This document shows, in pieces, positions 1-8,825 of a DNA stretch of 27,793 nucleotides (positions are counted from its first letter, which is position 1; the number at the start of each line of letters is the position of its first letter). Origin of the DNA: Priapulus caudatus (taxonomy: Eukaryota; Priapulida; Priapulimorpha; Priapulimorphida; Priapulidae); contig NW_014577543.1 in NCBI RefSeq assembly GCF_000485595.1, positions 91,581 to 119,373 on the forward strand. The letters are read 5' to 3'. Both the position numbers and the translations under genes were made by a program. The notes beneath the pieces are model-generated. The model saw nothing but the letters and a program-made list of their open reading frames with translations, was not told the DNA's origin and did not search any database.

Positions 1-221
1 ATGATGAAGGATCAGTTTGCAAACTACGTGTTGAAATATAACGCTTCATACATGGAGAATGCTATATGTCTCCTTGTTAATTACACAGAGCACACAGTGC
101 CTTATACACGATGATGAAGGATCAGTTTGCAAACTACGTGTTGAAATCTAACGCTTCATACAAGGAGAATGCTAATATGTTTCCTTGTTACACACACAGA
201 GCACACAGTGCCTTATACACG
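1..221 (+). repeat. Tandem partial duplications of the Pumilio last-exon start
   Basis: Units begin ATGATGAAGGATCAG at 1, 111 and 222. The first two carry the intron end and the first ~30 coding bases, then diverge from the true exon after AACTACGT. Each copy junction has its own acceptor ending in ACAG, before AGCACACAG, at 88/89 and 199/200. The second-to-third spacing is exactly 111 nt, so use of the upstream acceptor keeps frame. The first unit is 110 nt, so reading through it reaches TGA at 112-114. The array may continue left of the window. The duplication is seen directly; splice use is inferred. Confidence 0.9.
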
Positions 222-434
222 ATGATGAAGGATCAGTTTGCAAACTACGTCGTGCAGAAGATGATTGACGTCGCAGAGCCAGCGCAGCGCAAGATCCTCA
301 TGCACAAGATCCGTCCGCACGTCGCTACGCTGCGCAAGTACACGTACGGCAAGCACATCCTCGCCAAGCTCGAAAAGTTCTTCATGAAGAGCGGCGCCGA
401 CCTCGGCCCGATCGGACCGCCAAACGGCCTCTGA
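200..434 (+). CDS. pum: Pumilio RNA-binding protein, C-terminal exon (partial)
   Basis: This exon encodes the last PUM repeat and C-terminal tail of a Pumilio/PUF translational repressor, a cytoplasmic protein that binds UGUANAUA sites in mRNA 3'UTRs. It starts after a CACACACAG acceptor with AHSALYT and [13 protein letters not shown]. The N-Y-Q of ANYVVQ are the base-contacting residues of repeat 8, which reads the first U of the site. Next come [20 protein letters not shown] and a tail ending GPPNGL before TGA at 432-434, as in animal PUM1/PUM2. Earlier exons lie off the window. An open frame continues upstream to 111 because of the in-frame duplication (1-221), so a longer exon from 89 adding 37 residues is possible. 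The identification is very secure; the exact 5' end rests on acceptor choice. Confidence 0.95.
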
Positions 435-1486
435 GCGGCGTCGTCGTGGCGACGGCGGCGGCGGGAGAAGCCGAAGCGTGAGTTGTCGTGGCGACGGAAG
501 AAATCCGGAGCCGACGGTTGTTGCGCGTACCGATCATGTTGACGGTGATTCGTTGGGATGCTGGAGGCTGGGAACGGGGCGACGCGGTGGTGGAGGCGCC
601 CCCTGCTGGCACGATCGCACGCGGGGCGGGGGCTAGTGCGGCGTCGGATGCGTTCTTACGTCTGCGGTCGACGCGGGGGTTCGAGACCAATCGGATTTCC
701 CGCGTGTTCCGCTGACGAGACTTTGTAAACAAGGCCGGAATTTTCGATTCGATTTCGATTGATGAAACAGAGGAGGGAGGAAGAGGAGGAGTAGGAGTAT
801 GAAGGAGGACCTTTAACTGCAATTGAGTAATAATAATATCGTAACGCACTCTGTATGACAGGGAGATAGATGGGTGATCAGCACCGCGCACGATACTATT
901 TTTGTTTCTCTCTTCGAAATCATGATCGTTCTGTCTGTACTTCGAGATAATCGATTCGTTTAATCGTCATCACACAGCGCTCGACGTGTGTGTGGGGGGA
1001 GGGGGGGTGTTATTTCGGGGGTGGGTGGGGTCATCATCGGTAATTGACACGTAGCGCTTTGCTTTCTCGTCGAGTTTGTGTTGTAGGCCTACCGTGCGCG
1101 CGCGCCGTACGGACGCGCGCGCGCGTTATGAATATGTGTATAACTTTGTATAGGTGTAAATGTGTGCCGGGTGAGAGTGTGTGTGTGTCCACATCTTCCC
1201 ACAAACCGTCTGCTTGCTCAACACAAGGCTGTTGTTTTTTGTGAAACCCCGGCGCGAGAGTGAGAGACGCCCGTCGTTGTCGTCGACGCCGCCGAAAGCG
1301 CGGTGCGCGACAAAGATCACGCCGTTTTTTTCCGGTAAATTTTTTTCTTTTCTCGGCTTGAATTTTTGCGTTGCCTCTCGGGAGGCGCGCCCGGCGGCGT
1401 AATCGCGCCGCTAAAATTTCCGACTCCAAATTTCTGCGTACAAAAATTTTTGCGTAGTCGTACACGCGTCGCGTCGTATTGCCTCT

Positions 1487-1494
1487 TGTACATA
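1487..1494 (+). promoter_or_regulatory. Pumilio recognition element TGTACATA
   Basis: Exact match to TGTANATA, about 1.05 kb after the Pumilio stop. It is the first of three within about 430 nt. PUF proteins bind this RNA 8-mer and commonly lower translation or stability. Binding here is inferred. Confidence 0.5.
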
Positions 1495-1771
1495 ACACGA
1501 CGCGCGTCGCCACTTGCCGGCGTCGCGCGTTTCGGAGGCGGGACGCGCGCGGGGCGGCGACGACGACGACGGGTGCACGCCGGCTTTCGCGTTGCCAGGG
1601 GTTACGGCTCAGTCATGGCAGCCGGATTGTACAAATTCGCTTCAATGGTCAAGTTTTGCATTTCATGTGTACAAAGTGTCGACGTCGACCACCAGACTGC
1701 GCGCGCGGCCTTGTAATAAAGTAACTTGTATCTTGCCTGTAAAATAAGAGCTGCGGCCGCAACTGTACAAA

Positions 1772-1779
1772 TGTAGATA
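1772..1779 (+). promoter_or_regulatory. Pumilio recognition element TGTAGATA
   Basis: Exact TGTANATA match in the candidate Pumilio 3'UTR, 285 nt after the first site. A TGTACAAA lies just upstream. Confidence 0.45.
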
Positions 1780-1911
1780 CGCGAGATCTATCTTTTTTCT
1801 TTCTTCATGCTTGGGGCGAACTGATGTAATAAGTTATTGTGTGTGAAAAACACCTAATTTTATATAGCAATAGAAGTCAAAGAGTGCTGATTTTTTTTCG
1901 GTTTTGTAAAG

Positions 1912-1919
1912 TGTAAATA
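1912..1919 (+). promoter_or_regulatory. Pumilio recognition element TGTAAATA overlapping a poly(A) signal
   Basis: Exact TGTANATA match whose last four bases are the first four of AATAAA (1916-1921). A protein on this site could also mask the poly(A) signal; that is inference. Confidence 0.5.
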
Positions 1920-1921
1920 AA
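1916..1921 (+). terminator. Proximal poly(A) signal AATAAA
   Basis: Canonical hexamer about 1.5 kb after the Pumilio stop, with T- and GT-containing sequence downstream. Another AATAAA is at 1715-1720. Either could end a short-UTR isoform. Confidence 0.4.
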
Positions 1922-3240
1922 ATCATAACTCCCGTGTAAAATCTTTGTAAAGGCCTCAAGAGTGTAAAAACTATCTTTATTTTTGAGAGTAACCCCCCCT
2001 GTAAAATTTCCTATCTGGTGCTGTGCAGAAGTAACACCTATCTTTTGTACCCCACCCTAGAGCCTTGTACAAAGTCATGGGCCATTCAGTGCACACTTCT
2101 TTGGCCTTGTTCAGCTGTAAAAAAAATTGTAGAGGTTTTAGCCATGCGTCAGTATTCGTTGTGCAGAACATGAGATATGTATTGGTGCTAGGTTTGTAAA
2201 AAATTACCACTTTGTCGATTACTAACTTTTGATAAGGACCTGTACAGTTTTTCTGTCACGAAGAGAAAATCGACCCGTTCTCAGCATGCGGGGCGGCGGC
2301 AGTGGTGGCCCCCCCCCTCTCCATTTTACAACCGAGTACTGAAAATCTACCCACACCTGGTGAGCGAAGCGCCAGAAACGGGCAAGCGAAAAAGAACTGA
2401 CATTAGCAAGGGGACGCAGATACGTTGTCATGGCGACAGTGTAGATGGCAGCAGCAGCAGCAGCAGAAGCTGAAGCTGTGTGTTGAGCCGCGTTGTGCAG
2501 ACAAGCGGGAAAAAAACGAGAGCGAGAGTGAGTGGGAGATGACGAAATAGCGTTCTTTATTTGAGCTTTTGCGTGCGGCGAAAGTTAAAAAAACGTAGAT
2601 AGCGGCATGGCTATTCGTGTAGTGGAATCGTAGTCGTATATATATAATATGTGTCCCGTCATTACTCCATATTTTGTAGCATGTTCATTTGTATTTAATA
2701 CAACATTTTATAACTTGGGGGGGAGGGAGATTAGGAGGAGAAGAAGGAGAGATCGGTCGCGCCTGCGCTGAATAACACTAGCGAGCGATGCATCAATGTA
2801 TCGGAGTACGCTGCAGTGTTACTCCCGGCGTTAATTAATATGATTAGGATTGATTACACACTAATTACAGCACTAAAAATAGATCGATGTGAGGATATAC
2901 TATTTTTCGTTCTATGTGCCGTCGTTGTCGTGAATACGCACGTAAGAGAGGGTGCTGTGTTCCTCTCTGCTTGCTGCGGTTCCTCGGACCTTCTCCCTGC
3001 CTCCCTGTGACTGTGGCACGGGAGGTGTCGCAGAGAGAGGAGAGAGAGAGAGGGGGTCCCTGGAATCGTGTCAAGCTATAAGCTGCTTTTCATTTTTCCC
3101 TTGGTTGACTCGCCAGCTTTTGAATGTAGTAGTGCAGTTGGCATTATTGTGCGTGTGTATGTGTGTTATTAAGGCGGCGGGTGGCGTGTTCAAGTCACGG
3201 TAAGCTTGGCCATCGTTTCACGTTAGGGTTTAACCGAGAG

Positions 3241-3432
3241 CATGCGTGTGCGTGCGTGCGTGCGTGCGTGTGACCTAGCATATCACAGCCGTGTGTGTGT
3301 GTCTGTGTGTGTGTGTGCAACACTCGTGTATATTGTGTGCATATTATAACGATTAAATGTGTCTTTTAGTTGCTTATAAAGTACACTGCAATATTTTCCA
3401 GTTTAGCTGTGTGAAGTTGCGAGCGTGCGCGC

Positions 3433-3467
<35 letters not shown>

Positions 3468-5457
3468 TGTGTCGTCGGTGTTTGCATCAAGAAATAGTCA
3501 TGCTGCATATATTATAAACGGGATTTGACATTGTGTGGTGTATTGGGGTATCAATTATGATTGATGTAGGTAATGTATAACGATATTAGTCAGATGGTTG
3601 GTGTGTTGTGAGTAATATCTGTGTGTTTGTGTGTGTGTGTGTGCGTGGATGTAAATCGTAACCACGCGCGGCCATCATCATCATTAACTAAGTGTTGATT
3701 CGTCGTGATGTTAGGGTAAGCGGCGTTCTTTTGATCAATTTATGCACAATGCCTTCCCTATAAGACGGGCTCTGTGAGTGCGGTATGTAGGGGTGTTGGA
3801 GCTTTTTCATTTTTGCTGAGGTTGTTCTGTCGAATTAGAGAGAGATATTCAGCCGAGTAACGACGAAAGTAACCTCTTGGCGACGCGGTGTGCGTGCCCA
3901 CAATATTACACTTACACGTGCGTGTGTGAGTACGTGCGTGCGTGCGTGCGTGCGTGTGCGTGCATGCATGCGTGCGTATGTGCGAGCGTTTATGGCAGTA
4001 CAACATCAGACGCACTGTTCTATTGGACTTCGGTACCACATTAGACGCACACTTGGTGGCAGGCACTACACCGAGGGCACTGTCTTTGTTAGGAATTGCC
4101 CAGTGCTGTGGGGTTGCATGCACGAAACTGTGTGCTATCGCGGTGACACCGCGCTGGAGCGTTATCGCCTGCCAGTGTGTGCTGTACACTAGATGCTCAT
4201 GCAGTAGCAGTGTTACGCTACGCGCACTGCTGTGTGGTCGTGATGTACAGGGTGTGTCGCCGGGGGGGTACTCCTGCTTACACTAGACTGAGTGTACGAC
4301 GTGCGTACATGAGGCGCGATAGTAGTACTGCTTGTTCTTGTCTCACTGTTACGGCGAACTGTAGGCAACGAACAACGAAGTTGATTATAAAACGGTTGTC
4401 TCTCGTCTATCTTATCTATCTATCTATCTATCTATCCCACTTTACAATAGCATTGTGTGCGTACGCGTGCGTGCGTGCGTGCTTCGGTGTGTGCGTGCGT
4501 CGGTGCGTACGTACGTGTGTGCACGTTTCTGCACCGATTTTGAAGAGAAGGTAGTTGGCATCATCTATGTATTCTTTCTCTGTCTTTCTCTTTCTCTGAG
4601 AGAACATTCGTTCTGTGCGCCCGCGCGCGTGTCGGATCCGGACCGGAGACGTCGGCCGAATCGCGCGCGCCGCGTCCGTTTTAATCATCCGTATCGTAAC
4701 GACGTTTTAAATTGGATTTTTATGAGACTATGACATTACGTATTATATATTTAGTTTACTCCCCTAATACTACTACTACTATAATTAATTACTGGCATGA
4801 TTGGTATAATAATTGTGGTCGTCGAACGTATGCAAACAATTTCTTTAGGCGTGCGTTTTTTCCCTCGTGAAGTATTAAGGGTGATGGAGATCGATGGTTC
4901 GTATGTAGTGGTAAGATGCGCTGGTTGGTAGAGAGTCACGCTAAAGCCTAACTATGATTAACAGAAAGGAAAGGAAGGCCTGACATGAAAGCTTGCAAGA
5001 AGATGAAGAAGGGGGAGGAGGGGCAGGAGGGTGTGAAAGTGAGCTGCGTGTAGAAAAGACAGAGACGGGGCCTAGCTTTAGCAGGCGTGCAAGGAAGATT
5101 CTGCTCGTGCGTGCGTGCGTGCATGTATGTGTGGTGTATAGCGTATACGCAGGCCACCGCATCGTGGCGAATGGTGCGATATGTGAGTGCGTGCGTGCGT
5201 GCGTGCGTGCTTGTGTGCGCGTGCGTTCGCCGTATATAACTATTTAGGCCTCGAGAATAACAACGCCTATATATTCTATATCGCTTCTCTCTCTTCTACT
5301 CGGCTTTGTTCATCATTGTGTCATGTGTATGCCACCGGTGCGTGTGTTCCAGTATGCCTTCTGTTCTTGTGTTATCACGCAGAGGCGTATGTGCTGGAGA
5401 GAACGCAATCGCTGCACGTGTACCTGCGCGTGCGTGCGTGCGTGCGTGCGTGCGTGT
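3241..5457 (+). repeat. Recurrent TGCG tetranucleotide and related microsatellites
   Basis: Separate TGCG/TGCGTG tracts lie at about 3244-3271, 3423-3470, 3932-3978, 4456-4515, 5106-5123, 5186-5225 and 5426-5457. GT runs lie near 3290-3316 and 3621-3642, and a TATC run at 4413-4436. All TGCG tracts have the same strand sense. They give rise to spurious Cys/Arg/Val frames on + and His/Thr/Arg frames on -. Confidence 0.85.
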
Positions 5458-5880
5458 ATGTACCACATCCCAGCACGTCCGAGTTCTACATAAATAGCCT
5501 CTTTTGTAAAAACGGTAATGTTAGCATTTGTACATGTATATTTGCAGCAAGTTGTCAACTGTATATTTCATATCTTCTTGTATTATTTGATGGCTATTTA
5601 TGTACCAATTTAGAATTTCAAAGTGAGAAGCAAGCGATGGGGCAGTGTTACCCATTTTTCTTACTGCATATCAGGTGTATGTGTGAGTTAATTAACTAAT
5701 GATCACTTATTTTACTATTACTTAAAATACTACTAATATGGTGGTAGTAGGTATATGGTCTGCTTGCACACTTTTGCCCCAGTTTGTAGCAATTTTTGTT
5801 TAAATGTAAATGATGTACAAAGATACAGAGATGAGAACTTGTATAACATGTATCAAATATTGTGCTTGGATGAGTATTGA

Positions 5881-5886
5881 AATAAA
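5881..5886 (+). terminator. Distal poly(A) signal candidate for Pumilio
   Basis: AATAAA followed within about 25 nt by a T-rich then GT-containing stretch. It is the best candidate for the end of the long UTR. Confidence 0.4.
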
Positions 5887-5905
5887 TTTCTCCCTTTGGA
5901 ATGGA

Positions 5906-7679
5906 ATATTTTTGTCATTGTTTACTGTGCAAATTATACATTTATATTCTTGAATTTTTATTCTGGAACAACAATTTGAGACAAAAACGTAAGAAATGTT
6001 TATTGTAAACGTAGTGAATATATTTCATAGCTCTTCAATATATATGGAAAGCATTTTCCACGTCTAAAATAATCACAGGTTTACAGGTTTTCAAAGAACC
6101 TTATTCGCATTAGTATGGCCAAAATTTTAGCCATATTTTAAGGCACATTTCACTACACATACATTATTTGTTTCAAAATAATATGATTACAATATAAGAA
6201 TTACTGGTTAAACCGATACCATTCTTTTTAAACCTGACTCGTGAAAAAAAATGTTAGGGTAGACATGGATGTTATTCATAGGTCTTCATTGGTAGGGAGG
6301 GGTATATTATAACCTCCTCAAAATTTACCCCTGATGTCCAGAGAGACATGATACAAGATTGCGTCGCACAGCTTTGCTGTCGATCCTGAGCGCTGCGCGC
6401 GGATGAGACGCGCAGTTCTGCGAGATATGCGCATGCGACCGCGGGGATGTTCAAGTATGAAGCGCTGTCCGCAGTGGAGACGTGCGCCAAATTCGAGGCC
6501 CGGCGCACGTCTCCACAGCCGTCAGCGGATGGTCTGTAGTTTTAGAAGATAACAATGAAGACTGTTCTAAATAAGAACTATCGGCGGGTAAATAAGAGCA
6601 ATATACAAACCTTTGTACTTCGTGACTAGTCGGTCACCTACACGCAGTAACGGGTCACGTCGTTGACGCCCCATTCATGCCCATCAACAAAGAAGGCGGG
6701 GCTTATTCTGATTACGGAAATGCAAAAATTCAACAGAAGGACGTAGCGCAGTGCGCTAAACAGCGTGTTATTTTCGTATTTGTGCCAAACTCTATCATAG
6801 GAAACCGTTCTAACATAGCAGAATGCCCCAGTTCATGAGATCGGCGATTTGGTGGTCCAATGGGTCCCCATATTTAAAAATATAAAACACTGGTGCGGCG
6901 TAGGCTGTGGTTGGAAGACACAAAGTGTCGATCCTCGGCATCATGGCCGTATCATCTAGCCTCACTATAGCTATTGTTTGTATTTGTTATCATCATACTG
7001 TTACGGTTAGGATGCACCCTTAAAAAGTCTACTGTAACGCGATATCATCGTATTTTAATGAGTCAGTAAATTTAGAGATGATCTTACATAAATTATTTCT
7101 GCCATAGAAGTAACACATTTAAGAATGAAGACAAAAAGTTTATACAATACTCGATACTGTACGTCGATTACTTTATGATATATGATAATAAATACACAAA
7201 GTTATAAACAATTTGAGTTTACCCAATGCTAGGAACAGTGTTGAGTATGTGACATATTTATGGAAGTTGTATTAAATGCTGTATGCAGCCCAGAATGAAA
7301 AAATCAATTTCGATGATTTCAGTTATGTTTTACACCACAGTTTTTGTGTTAAAATGTCCATATGGGCTCAGTTTTCAGACTACATAATATATACCAAATG
7401 TAATGGTAATAATTTGCAGATTACGTACAGGCGTAATTCCACAATCACGAGTGTCAGTAACATTGGGTATACTATAGTGTATACAATTTCCATTAGATTT
7501 GGGATAGCATAACAAAGAAATCACAAGGGTTTTCAATGTAAAGTTACGCCGATAACACACCGATAGAGATTGACCACACATTTTGGATATAATAGACTCT
7601 AATCACAATGTAATTGTAAATTTAACATGAATAAAGAAATAAATGATCTAGGCACTTATCGGCCATGTTAATATTTCCC
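5906..7679. other. Intergenic AT-rich stretch, no gene recognised
   Basis: No frame here resembles a known protein; the longest (78 codons at 7276-7512) looks random. Visible items are a hairpin at 6474-6516, a CCAAT (6857-6861) followed by TATAAAA (6881-6887), and two + strand AATAAA motifs (7630 and 7639). It separates the convergent Pumilio and clathrin light chain genes, and the end of the clathrin 3'UTR may fall in or near it. Confidence 0.5.
6474..6516. repeat. Perfect 15-bp stem hairpin
   Basis: GTGGAGACGTGCGCC at 6474-6488 pairs perfectly with 6502-6516 around a 13-nt loop. Pairing can extend imperfectly outward through TCCGC. Confidence 0.75.
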
Positions 7680-7830
7680 ACACACACAACTGCACAACAC
7701 GTTTTACACTTCCACACGGCTAAAAATCGACATTCCTATATCTTTCACATAATTACATCGATACGATATGGTAAGGTGCTGACCACACACATGCCACTAC
7801 ACATTATACTTGACACAATCGTGCCTATGC

Positions 7831-7856
7831 ACACACACTCACACACACACACACAC
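7831..7856. repeat. CA microsatellite
   Basis: Short CA-rich run on the + strand. It would be GU-rich in a clathrin light chain 3'UTR read from the other strand. Confidence 0.8.
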
Positions 7857-8081
7857 GATGGCATACACCAATGCCCAGCCCTACCGTATTCTGCACCATG
7901 ACAAATTGTATTCCCAAATGTATTACAAATTGTGAGGCCACACGCAGAATGCATTTCACATCACCAGCGTGGTCATACACCGAACCCAAGCAGAATGTTG
8001 TTTTCCTAGCCTTGTTTTTTTGTGGCGACTTCTACACTCCGACATTGACACTCTGCTGCATTTAGCACCACCTAACAAGTA

Positions 8082-8159
8082 CTGCTGCTGCTGCTGTTAC
8101 TGCTGCTGCTGTTATCGTTGTTGCTGCTGCTGCTGCTGCTACTACTGCTGCTGCTGCTG

Positions 8160-8194
<35 letters not shown>

Positions 8195-8413
8195 ACTATT
8201 GCTGCTGCTGCTGCTACTACTGCTGCTGCTGCTGCTACTGCTGCTGCTGTTACTGCTGCTACAGCTGCTGCTACTACTGCAGTTACTGCTGCTGCTACAG
8301 CTGCTGTTACTACTGCTGCTGCTGCTGCTACTACTACTGCTGTCTGCTGTCTGCTGCTGCTGTTACTGCTGCTGCTGCTACAGCTGCTGCTACTACTGCT
8401 GCTACAGCTGCTG

Positions 8414-8459
<46 letters not shown>

Positions 8460-8668
8460 TACTACTGCTGCTGCTGCAGCTGCTACTGCTGCTGTTGCTA
8501 CTGCTGCTACTGCTGCTACTGCTGCTGCTGCTGTTGCTACTGCTGCTACTGCTGCTACTGCTGCTGCTGCTGTTGCTACTGCTGCTACTGCTACTGCTGC
8601 TGTTGCTACTGCTGCTACTGCTGCCGCTGCTGTTGATGCTGTTGCTGCTGTTGTTGTTGTTGCTGCTA
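8082..8668 (-). repeat. Long imperfect CAG/TAG trinucleotide tract (CTG on +)
   Basis: About 195 triplets, nearly all CTG, CTA or TTG on the + strand; these are CAG, TAG and CAA in the clathrin light chain mRNA sense. Two single-T insertions near 8342-8352 shift the register. Uninterrupted CTG runs sit near 8168-8192 and 8418-8453. The tract includes the clathrin light chain stop (8666-8668) and would be the start of its 3'UTR. Confidence 0.9.
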
Positions 8669-8825
8669 CTGCTGCTTCAGCTGCAGCAGGATGGAGCGAA
8701 GTCGCGAGACGTCCTTGGAATGCTTGCTGCTCTTCGGGTTGAAGTCTACGAGGCGCGTGATTCGCTCCCACTCCTGTCCCGGAATGTCGGTATCACGCTC
8801 CTCGACGAATGCCGCCTCGGCGACC
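8666..8825 (-). CDS. Clc: Clathrin light chain exon 6 (terminal)
   Basis: 160 nt from a TTTTCGCAG acceptor to TAG. It encodes [28 protein letters not shown] and [16 protein letters not shown], the strongly conserved C-terminal domain that contacts the heavy-chain trimerisation region. The last two codons and the stop read CAG CAG TAG and lie within the triplet tract. Confidence 0.96.

Larger units (their letters stand above)
435..5905 (+). other. Candidate long 3'UTR of the Pumilio gene
   Basis: No coding sequence is recognisable here. The stretch begins at the Pumilio stop. It contains three TGTANATA sites, AATAAA signals at 1715, 1916 and 5881, and many TGCG, GT and TATC tracts. The sequence is GC-rich to about 1720 and then AT-rich. 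Long last-exon UTRs are usual for Pumilio genes. The distal end is inferred from AATAAA at 5881 followed by T- and GT-rich sequence; transcription out to there is not shown. Confidence 0.5.

Noticed and set aside
678-688. GGTTCGAGACC resembling a tRNA B box
   Set aside because: No A box at suitable distance and no cloverleaf; mismatch to the B-box end.
6857-6887. CCAAT plus TATAAAA as a promoter
   Set aside because: Spacing of about 20 bp is unusual and no gene follows; noted only as a weak signal.
7276-7512. 78-codon + strand frame in AT-rich DNA
   Set aside because: No recognisable motif, length expected by chance, no splice or start context.
7621-7636. 16-nt match TTTAACATGAATAAAG shared with 27193-27208
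   Set aside because: Too short and AT-rich to claim a shared element; no similarity beyond.
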